Shown: positions 26,501 through 36,298 of the stretch, piece by piece
Position numbering within the stretch: position 1 is the stretch's first letter
Layout of the letters: every line of letters begins with the position of its first letter
Assembly: GCF_003073045.1 (NCBI RefSeq)
Contig: NC_037601.1
Coordinates: 22,480,150-22,544,149 of the forward strand
DNA: 64,000 bases
Origin: Pomacea canaliculata
Taxonomy: Eukaryota > Mollusca > Gastropoda > Architaenioglossa > Ampullariidae
Direction: 5' to 3'
Program-made: the position numbers and the translations under genes
The notes under the pieces: model-generated
What the model saw: only the letters and a program-made list of their open reading frames with translations
Told to the model about the DNA's origin: nothing
Database searches by the model: none

Positions 26501-28440
26501 GCAATTATTTATGTTGAAACATGTTTTTTTAAAAATAATTTTGTAAACACAGGGAGCTCTTCAGCCTGATGAACATACTTTTGAATACAATTTGTACATA
26601 TTTTATTTTTTATTACTCAGCTTGTAATTACATAGAGTACAATTTTAACAGTATTCCGAGTTTCGACTTCTGTGGTTAACGATTCATACTGAACTCTGTC
26701 GGTTTTAGTGAATTTTGCCATATTTTATTATGTTTATCATTTGTGTAATAGACTATATAGTGAAGTAAAATTTGGATATTCTTTATTCCGCTGATCAGTC
26801 TTATTTTTGCACTGACCTGCCAACTGTTTGACGGATGCTTCCCTCAAGTCAAACACACTTTGGGACACTTAGCATGTGTTCTCATCCCATGAAAGACCTG
26901 TTGCAGTCCTCATCCTTCTCGATGTGCTTCACATAAAGACTAAATAAAGCGAGAATTATTTACACAAAAACATGAGCATCAGCAAGCGGACTGCAGCATA
27001 AACTAACTGGACGACTGACGATGAAGAACTGAGGAATGAGCGGAACGGTAATTCAAAGGATGACAATATGTTTAAAGTTATGTCTGCAGTATGTTAATGT
27101 AAGTAGTATGTCGTTCACTACTTTCTTCAGCTGTCAGCTCCAAATGTATTGCAAGAGAATTCCTTATTTCCTTGAACAAACTGTCGATGGGTCTACAGTG
27201 AAAATATTTCGAGATAAAAAGTGCTGTATGGGGTGGACGCACTTGTCAAGTGAGCTATTTGCCGAAAATGCTTTTCGTATTAATGAAAACTATAAACCCT
27301 AAACATTTTACCGAGTTCTCGCTAGAAGCTATCGTAATATCATCCTGACTCCAGGGATACTCCCCTTTACTCGTTCTACCTCCCCACCACACGTTCCCGA
27401 CCTCAACAGTGCGATGAGGACTCGAGGGCATGCGAGGCGTCCTCCCATCCTCCCCATCCTCCCTCCCATCACGTGCAGGACAGTAAAATCCTCGCTCGTG
27501 ATCAGGGTTTACCTGCAGGCCAGCAATTTGAAACGTTTATACATTCCCCTCGTGATTTGACTATTTAAAACTTTTCCAGGTTGAAAGCCTGTTTTAGAGC
27601 GGTCGATGACAACATTTTTTTCACGCCTCGGGATTAACAAACATTCCACGAGGGCAAGAATGCTGAGCGACTCCCCATCCTCTCCCCCCCCCAAGCTAAA
27701 TATTCATTTTCAATCTTTCAAATCTGTCTATAAATAGCAGGACACCAACGGTCGAAGCTTGTGTGCCACAGACATGATGGCAGTTTACTTCAGTCCTACA
27801 CATTTCTCTCCAACCCTCTGATGACCGAGTGCCACTACAAGCCACAACAACAAGACACAGCTGCCTCACATCGTGTCGCCGATGCTTGTTGTCGTCGCCA
27901 TGAACTGATTGCACTGACAAAACCAGTTCGTGTCGATTCATCATTCCGGTGGTAAATAAACTGTTGTTTTCCCTCATACGCAAAGAAAAAAAAAAAAGAA
28001 AAGAAGACCCCGAGACAACCTGACCTGGTGTTGGGATTCGGCGTAATATAAGTTGTTATAGTAAGCTTTTTTTTTTTAAGTGTCGCAAGAAGTTCATGGA
28101 GAAGAACTCGGCAAATTTAAAGAACAGTTTAACATCTTTCGGAATTCCTGCTCCAGCATTTGGGAAATATCTACTGAAAGGGCGGAATGGTCGCAAGTGA
28201 CAGAAACGATCCATTCACATTTATATCGCTAGGAATAATCAACTAATAATTAATTATTGACACTGATATAATAAATCATGATTGACATAATAACTCACGG
28301 GGTTTCCATAGTACAGCAGTCGGAAACTGTGACCATGACATCTTACATCTGTAACAAGTAGACAAGTGTGTGTGTGAGAGAGAGAGAGAGTCAGTAGGTA
28401 CAAGCGCCGGGTACAATGTCCTTCAAGACACCATGGATAC
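23577..28440. other. Aquaporin 3' region and intergenic DNA
   Basis: Downstream of the aquaporin stop codon the sequence turns AT-rich. Possible polyadenylation signals are AATAAA near 23849, just after a T run, and near 26943. Either could end the aquaporin transcript. Apart from a short palindrome array at 25540-25597 I see no gene; the open frames here are short and match no family I know. Confidence 0.5.
25540..25597. repeat. Two perfect 12-bp palindromes plus a third degenerate copy, about 23 bp apart
   Basis: ATGTCATGACAT, its own reverse complement, lies at 25540-25551 and 25564-25575. A third copy with one half altered (ATGTCATGTCAT) begins at about 25586. The spacing is 24 then 22 bp. 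It may be a short degenerate tandem repeat or a cluster of dimer binding sites. Confidence 0.6.
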
Positions 28441-28565
28441 CAGGGACATGTTAACACAAATCAAAAATCAAATCAAAACAGACTTTATTGTCTGCCCAGG
28501 AGACCCAGGGCAGAAATTTGTCTTTGCTCACATACCATACAGAACATTAACACACAGTTAGGAGT
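28440..28565 (-). mobile_element. Probable LINE 3' tail
   Basis: Read on the minus strand, this stretch ends with ACAATAAAGTCTGTTTTGAT followed by repeats of GATTT, a typical 3' terminus of L2/CR1-like LINEs. It lies downstream, in the same orientation, of the LINE body at 30120-31290, with a Ty3/gypsy relic between them. It could also be the tail of an independent SINE. Confidence 0.4.
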
Positions 28566-28899
28566 AAAAGTGAGGAGTAAAATAGTGTGGTTGCAACCAG
28601 TCCATCAAAGCAGTGTATTGTTTATCCTAACAACAAACTTGGGTGCCAATGGGCCTAAAAGCACTGCTGAACAAAAAGAAACATTTGTTCATCACGGGCA
28701 GAAGCCCACGACAGAAGATTAGTACAATAGAGAGGACATGATGCTATCCGTTGGGTGGGCAGAGGCTCTACGACATACTAGTAAGTCGCTTTCAGTATTT
28801 GCCGGTGGACCAACGAGTGTCGACGAGATTGAAACAGAGGTCGAGTTAGCTCTCGCATAAACCCGATTGTGTCAGAATGCGGCCTCGTGTTAATCTTGA

Positions 28900-29870
28900 G
28901 TCGCTGGAGGGACCTGCCAGACGTCGAGTCATGATGCTTCCGCAATGACGCAAGAGATCGCCGAGAAAGATCCTGGGTGTCCTAGTGATGGCGTACGGCG
29001 AACGGACATCAGTGCCACAGCAACGTGATGAGGTGGTCGACGAATACGCCGCGAAGCTCCAGAATTTAAGCAGGCGAGGTAGAAGGCGGCGCAGAGCGTC
29101 GAAGTGGCGGCGATTGACAACATCTTCGGAGGACTGCAGCCCGACGGTCAGGGAAAGTGACTGCCCCCGTTTTCTGTAACAGGATGACAGGGAAAATAAA
29201 GTGTAGCTGGCCCTGACTGGAAAGTGTCCGACGGCGGAGGTTTTGTCATTTATGGCAGTTGAGTGATGGCGTTTGCTCGAAACCGGCAGTGAGGTAACGA
29301 CGGTCACTGACGAGTGGGGCACGAGGGCCACATACAGGACCGTTACAGCTAAAACAACTCAGGAGTGGCGGTGGTGGACATGTTTACGGCCAGCGTCTGA
29401 GGACGTTCTATCCTGGTGGTCAAGGACACTGTCGATGTGGTCAAAAGTGAGCGCAGGAGGCGCGTGTCGCTTCTACTAGGGAAGAACGTCCTTATCAGAT
29501 AATGGACTCTCGCAGATGTGGGCAGGCAGTACAGGCAGCCGTGCATGAAGCTCATCTTGAGAAGACAATTGTCAACAAAGACTGGTTAGGGCCGCTGGCA
29601 AACGCCCGTTCCAGGATGCAATGGGTCTGACGTCCACACCAGCCACTTTCCAGAGGTTAATGCAGACCACCATGCCGAACTTTTTAATTTCAGTCCTTCT
29701 TGTGTACCTAGACGATCATTTGGTATACTCCAAGATAAAGGACCATTCAACTGCGGGAGGCGCCATACTTCAGGATGACGACAGTGAAGAGGAACGCCAG
29801 GGTGGTATGCTACTCTTCCAAACCATCACCAAGAACTCTTGTGACAATGCCTGTGGTGCAGAGTAGTAAC
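28900..29870 (+). mobile_element. Ty3/gypsy (Metaviridae) LTR retrotransposon relic
   Basis: Conceptual translation shows scattered pieces typical of Ty3/gypsy: a gag-like stretch around 28.99-29.07 kb, a retropepsin-like stretch with LETGSEV near 29.27 kb, and a reverse transcriptase fragment at about 29.62-29.74 kb with GLTSTPATFQRLM and YLDDHLVYS. The element is a heavily decayed fossil with many breaks and large parts missing. I could not identify LTRs, a primer site or flanking duplications, so both ends are approximate. The degree of decay suggests an old insertion. Confidence 0.75.
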
Positions 29871-30119
29871 AGTGTCTGTGTTGTCAGATGACAGTAACAG
29901 AAATGACAGTCCCTATCGTGTCCGAACCGCGCAGATCGCAGCGACTTACCGCGAAGACAGGCACAAACTCGCACAAAGTGTAGGATGAACAGTTCGTTGC
30001 GACGCTATGCATGGCAATATGAATACCATGGATATATTTTTTAGTTGCGGTGATCGTGACACCGTAGATGACACGTACGCATTGATCAGTTGTTATTTTG
30101 CTATTTGTTCATTTTTCTT

Positions 30120-31290
30120 CAACTTTACGCGGCTGCGTCCAGAATGTCGTTGACAAGAATGAACACACGAGGTGATGGCTGACAATAGATGTCACACTCT
30201 CTCTTCTTCAGTCTCTGTTTGATTTCCTCCTGAGTCCTTGTGCCTTATTTAGGATGGTGATGGCTGCTGGCACGAAGGACTCTGGTAGGCAGCTTTCCTT
30301 ATGCGTGGTACTTATAGCGCCTGCCTGAGGGCAACAGCTGGAAGCTAGTGTGGAGAGGGTGTTCAGGTCCAAATGATGTTATGTGCCATCCTTCTGACTG
30401 CATGAAGGTACAAGTCAGAAAGTGGCAGCTGTGCTTGCCAATAATTTTATTTGCCTGGTGGATGATTCTGGCAGAATTGCCTTGTCTTTGACTAGTAGGT
30501 GACCATACAGGCAGCGATGTTGAATGAGAGGATGCTCTCAACAAGAGACCTGTACACAGTCTCCAGCACCCCAGAGCTGACGTCGAAGCTGCGAAGTCTC
30601 CTCAGAAGTACAGCCTCTGCTGGGCCTTTGTACACTTGGTTCACGTGAGCGCTAAAGGAGAGCCTCCCGTCGATCACTGTACCAAGGTACCTAAACACAG
30701 CAGCCTCTGCACCTGCTGTCCCTTGATTTGGAGTGGTGGGGAGAGAGGGGTTGTGCCATTCTTCCTTCGTAGGCTCTTCCAAAGGCCATCTCCTCCGTTT
30801 TTTTCAACGTTCAGATCCAGAAAGCTGCGGTCAAACCACTCCTCCAGCTCCCCCACACAGGCAGTACTGTGACAGGGACTGCTCGTCTTTCAGGCAGCCC
30901 ACAAGGGCCATGTCATCTGCATATTTACAAGTTTGAGAATAGCACTGTTAATAGTAATCCCATTTGTATATACAGAGAACAGGATGGGGAAAGCACACAT
31001 CCCTGAGGGGTACCCGTGTTGAGGATCTGCTCATCTGACAGAATCACTCCATCCACTGACAAATAAACTCCGTCAGACGAGCTGCTGGACCCTATAGTAC
31101 CTGTCGGTGGAACTCTGAGACCCACCCTCTGTGGTCGGTCCTTCAGGAATGACAAGTTGGTGATGTCAACACTGTGCTGCACCTGGAGCAGACTCCTGTG
31201 ACTGGAAGTGAACTGCATTGTGGACAAGGTTTTCACCACTTGTACACAGTCAGTGCACAGTATGACTAGCACCACTTGCTAGATTGTAGT
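30120..31290 (-). mobile_element. LINE (non-LTR retrotransposon, L2/CR1/jockey-like) reverse transcriptase, decayed
   Basis: On the minus strand the conceptual product shows NTGTPQGCVLSP (RT motif near 31.0 kb), KYADDMALVG (catalytic YADD box near 30.92 kb), then WFDRSFLDLNVEKN, FRYLGTVIDGRLSFSAHVNQ and LRSFDVSSGVLETVYRSLVE (near 30.6 kb), in the normal order of a LINE RT palm and thumb. The pieces fall in different frames with interrupting stops, and the 5' endonuclease part is absent, so this is a 5'-truncated dead copy. The Ty3 relic and a candidate LINE tail lie just beyond its 3' side. Confidence 0.85.
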
Positions 31291-31561
31291 CAGAATTCTT
31301 CACTGACAAGTTGAAAACAGCTGTAAACCTGAAATGATTGCCAAGATGCAATCGACTAGTGGTTATACTTACGGGGATATTGAGAGGGATGGGGATGGGG
31401 AAAGAACACCCCTTCAGGAGAAAGAAGAACGAATTTTGATGCAGTTAGGCAAAGGAAGAGTCAGCCAGTCATAGAAAGTCAGAGCAATAGCAAGACACAA
31501 CTTTTCACAACTTCACTGACCCTGTGCTGACCCCGAGCTTGTATAACGTGTCTGTATTTAC

Positions 31562-31594
<33 letters not shown>

Positions 31595-31600
31595 GTGTTC
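31562..31600 (+). repeat. (GTGTAT)n microsatellite
   Basis: A short run of GTGTAT words. It belongs to a repeat-dense block between the aquaporin and RGK genes. Confidence 0.85.
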
Positions 31601-31689
31601 ATGTGTGTGTGTATGCATGTGTGTGTTGTAGAAGAGACTGTTGTATGCGAATGTGGGTGTATGGCTGCTGGTCATTCAGTCTGCATATC

Positions 31690-31762
31690 ATTTCTGTAAA
31701 GCACTCTGAGCAAATGTTGGAAAAGCACTGTATAAATCTTCATTATTATTATTATTATTATC
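31690..31762 (+). mobile_element. Retroposon 3' tail with (ATT)n
   Basis: GTAAAGCACTCTGAG...AAAGCACTGTATAAAT followed by about seven ATT units resembles the common 3' end of invertebrate LINE/SINE families. No body of the element is recognisable upstream. Confidence 0.5.
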
Positions 31763-32032
31763 ATCAGACAGCTGAACTAAGTCTCTAAAACGGTTACTTG
31801 ATCGTATTATTGCAACATCCTGAGTTTCAGGTGTAAAACATTCTGCAGTAGAAGTTTAATCTGCTTCTTACATGACACTCTCTCGAAGGCAAACGCTTCA
31901 CAGAACTGTTTTCAGTTCCCGTGGAATTCAAAGGCAAAGTGTTGTAGTCGCCATCGCTCGCACTCGATTGTTCTGTCCCCGGAAGACACGGACTCACAGC
32001 TCATACATTCGATTCATGCACTCAACCAGACA

Positions 32033-32536
32033 TCTGTATAGACATAGCACAGGACTACACACCTGTACAGACAGGACTACACACCTGTATAGACAGGACT
32101 ACACACCTGTATAGACAGGATTACACACCTGTACAGACAGGACCAACACTGTATAGACAGGACTACACACCTGTACAGACAGGACCACACACCTGTAGAC
32201 AGGACTACACACCTGTACAGACAGGACTACACACCTGTACAGACAGGACTACACACCTGTACAGACAGGACTACACACCTGTACAGACAGGACTACACAC
32301 CTGTACAGACAGGACTACACACCTGTACAGACAGGACTACACACCTATACAGACAGGACTACACACCTGTACAGACAGGACTACACACCTGTACAGACAG
32401 GACTACACACCTGTACAGACAGGACTACACACCTGTACAGACAGGACTACACACCTGTACAGACAGGACTACACACCTGTACAGACAGGACTACACACCT
32501 GTACAGACAGGACTACACACCTGTACAGACAGGACT
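32033..32536 (+). repeat. 22-bp minisatellite, about 22 copies
   Basis: From 32062 the unit CTGTACAGACAGGACTACAC plus AC repeats with almost no change to 32536; the first few units are more diverged (TATAGACAGGA variants, some 20-21 bp long). Each unit holds the 8-bp palindrome CTGTACAG and the word CACCTGT across the unit border. The more uniform right part suggests recent expansion there. Confidence 0.95.
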
Positions 32537-33700
32537 GGTATCTTGCCAACAGTCCGATATTCAGATCTGTGATGGCCCTTCATATACGGAAGTGGAAGAC
32601 AACACCTGGTGGCCAGGTAGACTAGTTACCATTGCTTTTTTGCACTCCTAGAATTTACGGCGACGAGGAGTGGTGCAAGCTATAGTGTCTCCTCTCTGTG
32701 CATTCTTTTATTTCTCCCTCTCTGTGCATTCCTTTATTTCTCCTTCCCTGCCTCAAGTGTCCTATGCAAGAGGCATTAGGGACAGTGAAGGTGTTTCATG
32801 TCTCGGTCCCGGGTGGCATGTAGAAGGAGGAACCTAGTCTGCAGCCTTTACCTCCCCTGATAAGCAAGCTACAGCAGGGAGGAGAGCCACCCCGGGTAAG
32901 TCTCCAACAGAAAGCCTGTTCGTCAGTCAATAAAGTCTACCTTGCCTTGCCCGTTCCATCCTTCCGACCCAATAACATTCCCTCACATTTCGTCTCCGAT
33001 ACTAAACTGGATCAGAGAAGAAACAGCTTTGCATCGGCTATTTTCATGATGAAAGTTTGACATTCAAATCTGTTTCTGTGGGCATCACTCACCATCTACG
33101 AGCCCGGCGTAGTTACTAAGTACAGAAGAGACACGTGACACTGACTTTCTCTGCATGTTTGATGTCGAAACAAGTGTTTAGAAAAGGCAGGAAGGTATGA
33201 CAATAAATAATTTGGCTGACTTTGCCCCCTGTCGGCACGTAGGCTGCCAGTGTCACATGAAACTTCATTTATTACGGCGCCAGTTGCAGACGATGTGTGC
33301 TTCCCCAGTGGGCCACCATCACTGATGTAGCAACGACAGTTCCCTCTGGTCACTCCAACTCTTTGCTCGCTCTGGCCGCACATCAGTAGTCATGCCATTG
33401 AGGTAGGGAGATTCCTGTACTCTTTCCTTCAATATTTGTTCGCTACATTACTTCTTTTATGAATTTTTTTCTTTCTTCCTTTGTCATATTCCTTTCTTTG
33501 AATACTTTGCTTTTTTTTAAATTTCATTTTTTCATTCCTGTCTTCCCTTGTTCCCATTTTCCGCATCACCTACAGTTACGTGTTATTATATTTAATTAAA
33601 TCAGGTGTCAGTATTGTCATTAGGCAACCAATAAGTGAGAATTATGTGAAGTAGTAACAGAAGACTCTGTCCACGTAGTTTGCTGGAGACGGACAGTGCG
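32537..33700. other. Intergenic DNA, no gene recognised
   Basis: It lies between the minisatellite and the first candidate exon of the RGK gene. A phrase near 32930 (CAATAAAGTCTACCTTGCC) looks like a retroposon tail. Poly-pyrimidine stretches occur near 33460-33540. No supported coding sequence. Confidence 0.5.
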
Positions 33701-33710
33701 GGCCCTGTAG

Positions 33711-33909
33711 CCAGTCTCCGGACCAGCGCCAGGCGGTGTCGCTCCAGCACCTGACCAGACGACTGTCATCTGTAGGGAGACCTGTAGATGACCCCAAGTT
33801 CTTGAGAGCCAAGAGCCTCCCAGAGTATAGTTCCCGGGAACCTTTCAAAGTGCGTGCAGACGACAAGGAGAACACATCACAGTTTTTCAGAGTGAGGCAA
33901 GTGTCCGAC
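33711..33909 (+). CDS. Candidate N-terminal exon of the RGK GTPase
   Basis: One frame is open from 33679 to 33933 and includes RRLSSVGRPVDDPKFLRAKSLPEYSS. The R-RLSS...LRAKSLPE pattern resembles the basic Ser-rich N-terminal part of vertebrate RGK proteins (for example RRRGS...HRRSMPVDE in Rad, a 14-3-3 type region). A possible acceptor (CTGTAG) precedes 33711. There is no good GT donor; GAG|GCAAGT at about 33893-33901 would fit a GC-AG intron. The start codon is not identified; a GTG inside the frame is not a credible start. Position and resemblance support it, borders do not. Confidence 0.4.
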
Positions 33910-34134
33910 TTCATTGACATTTGCATTACATAGGTGTGAAAAACAGAGGGAGGCAATAGGAATCCACTATAGTGTATAGATGTGTATATATGTATATAGT
34001 GTATATATCCACATATATGTCGTCTGTCAGAAGTCGTACTACTGATCTTGGACTGCTGCTCTTTGCTTCACTTGTCTCCTAATGTCATTGTCGTTTGAAC
34101 ATATGGGGAGGACTGAAATATCTGTCTGTCATTC

Positions 34135-34186
34135 AAATGTTTATCAAATGCAGGTCATTTAAATGTTTATCAAATGCAGGTCATTT
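34135..34186 (+). repeat. 26-bp tandem duplication at a candidate splice acceptor
   Basis: Two exact copies of a 26-bp unit (AAATGTTTATCAAATGCAGG plus TCATTT) at 34135-34160 and 34161-34186. Each contains TGCAG, a possible acceptor for the second RGK exon. Confidence 0.85.
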
Positions 34187-36298
34187 AAAAGCACTCGGAA
34201 AGGTCTCGTGCGTGACGGCGACTCTGTCCGGAATAAAGACAGCTCGGCCTTCGTGTTCACCGGAAGAATCCGCTCCTACCGCCAGCCTGAGTACCCGGAG
34301 TACCCGGAGAGAAGCGAAAGTAAAGACTCATGTGACAGCGGCACTGCTGTGGACAGCATTGGGCTCCTCCATAGCTGAGTCCTATTACAGGTAGGTTCAC
34401 AAACACCTGTTAACTTGCCCTTGTATTTTCACATATGATTTAGATTGCTGTAGTTTGTAGTTTCACACGGGGTTTTACATTCATAATGTGCGTAGGACAT
34501 GTGACAACACAGCAAAATGTTGTGTTCATTAACGCTGTTCATCGTGTGTTCAGAGTGGGAGTGCTGGGAGCACCAAAGGTGGGCAAAACAGCTTTAGTCA
34601 CCCGCTTCCTGGCTTCTGACGACGACAGCGACAGTGTGACTGTGGGTAAGTTCGCCAAACCTTCCTCTAGCCAGTGAAGTTGTTGACCCTCTACTCCACT
34701 TTATATTAAACATTATTTTGAGAAAAATACAGCGAACATTTTAAGTCCGTGTTAAACATAACTGTAAACATTGGAAAATCCAGACTTGGGTTAGCTCATG
34801 AGGCATCTCACGTTTCTGACCATTGAATGACAGAATTAAACTAAATCGAACGATTGAATTATCAGTAGCTTGTATTTGAACTATTAGATGAAGAAGAGGT
34901 CGCCAGAAAAACAGTGTCCGTGCTACTGGACGGAGAAGAATCCCTGATGGAGTTCTTCGATGATTTGGAGGTAAGAATGTCTGGGGAATGTTCATGTCTT
35001 TGTAACACTAGTTATTCACAAAGTAGCACAGGTCCAAAGTAGCCATGATTAGTGGTGTGAGATTAGACAAGCAGCCAGAGTTTCGGCCAAATAATTTTTT
35101 TTTTTTATTCTGACCATGTTTTCTTTTTTCACAAGAGGTAGGGGAGATAAGTGTTGTATTTTCTTGTAAGAAATAAATTCTAGTCCGCTTTCAACTGTGA
35201 TATGCGAGATTCAAGTATCCATTTAATCCCTAATTGACTCTGTTTACCTTGCTGGTACACTGCATCTCTGTGTACGTGTCGCTGCTGCAGTTTATGTAAC
35301 ATTTTTCACTGACTTCTTTCTTTAGGAAATGAATCTAGTGTGTCCTTTGTGCAACCCTAGCAACACGGGTAGCCATCCTAGCAACCCACAGCAATACACA
35401 CTCGACCAGCAGACACCTTGCACGGTAACAGCCAGAAATCCCGACATCACTCCAGTTGCGGATGATGGCAGGTCAACTTGCCTCGATATAAATCCTCGCT
35501 GTTTGCCCCCTGACCTCACCGCCGTCACGCCGGTGATGGAGTCTCTCACCTGTGACAACGTCGCCTGCCACTGCGACGCATTCACCGTTGTTTTCTCCGT
35601 CACGGACCTTCAGTCCTTCCGCTGTGGCTGCCAGAAAGTTCGTCACCTGCGCGAAGACCTTGGCACGGACCGCGCCATCATCCTCGTGGGCAACAAAGCC
35701 GACCTCGTGCGCAAGCGCTGCGTCAGTGCTAAAGGTAAGCTGCTGTACAGGTGTTACAGTCGCCTGCATGCTAAACACACAAGTCAAACACAGGTGTCGA
35801 CAGAGCACGCGTCCGTGATTGCACATGAGCGTGCTTGTGATTATTTCATAGCATGCGGCAACATAAACATTCCCACTGACATCCCCTCACACGCTTCCTT
35901 TAACCGTTTGCCAAAACAAACACCTGAGTCATTGCCACACGCTATATTTGTCATTATTGCAAGAAAGAAAAACAAGCGAGGTTGGTAGACAGGACAACAT
36001 TATGTTCTGCTGACTCAAAGATATTTTCTGACCTGCAGACGCCATGATGCTGGCCTGCAAGTATGACTGCAAGTACATCGAGACCTCCGCGGTGTTCGGC
36101 CACCAGACAGACGAACTGCTTGTCGGCATTTTGCGTCAGATCTCACGCAGACTGAGCACGCCACCTGGTCACCATGACGACGAAGACATCACTGACGCCG
36201 CCAGGAAGCGCTCCAAGTGGAGAAAGCTGTCCAAACTTCGAAAGTTTCTCGAAAAGGCGACGAAGACAAAAGATCCATGTTGCGATATTTTGACTTGA
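34178..36298 (+). CDS. RGK-family small GTPase (Rad/Gem/Rem-like)
   Basis: Exons with good borders: about 34178-34390, 34554-34645, 34888-34970, 35326-35734 and 36039-36298 (stop TGA). RGK proteins are Ras-like GTPases that bind the beta subunit of voltage-gated calcium channels and limit channel activity, and affect the cytoskeleton. Seen: P-loop GAPKVGKT directly after YYRVGVL; LLDGEESLMEF; VVFSVTDLQSF; G4 NKADL in IILVGNKADLVRKRCVSAK; G5 ETSA in CKYDCKYIETSAVFG; then a basic C-terminus (KRSKWRKLSKLRKFLEK) ending CCDILT without a CAAX box, all typical of RGK. The DxxG (G3) motif is missing, as in the family. Unusual: about 65 extra residues, with CPLC and other Cys, sit between LMEFFDDLE and the next core strand. 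In the first exon the frame resembling RGK leaders (KDSCDSGTAVDSIG) does not connect to SSIAESYYR without a one-base shift at GGG 34361-34363; the frame that does connect is also open. Family call secure; N-terminus uncertain. Confidence 0.88.

Noticed and set aside
27036-27302. 88-codon frame with several cysteines downstream of the aquaporin
   Set aside because: No start context, no domain, no splice partners and no resemblance to a known family.
28846-29331. 161-codon minus-strand frame
   Set aside because: It is the antisense shadow of the Ty3/gypsy relic.
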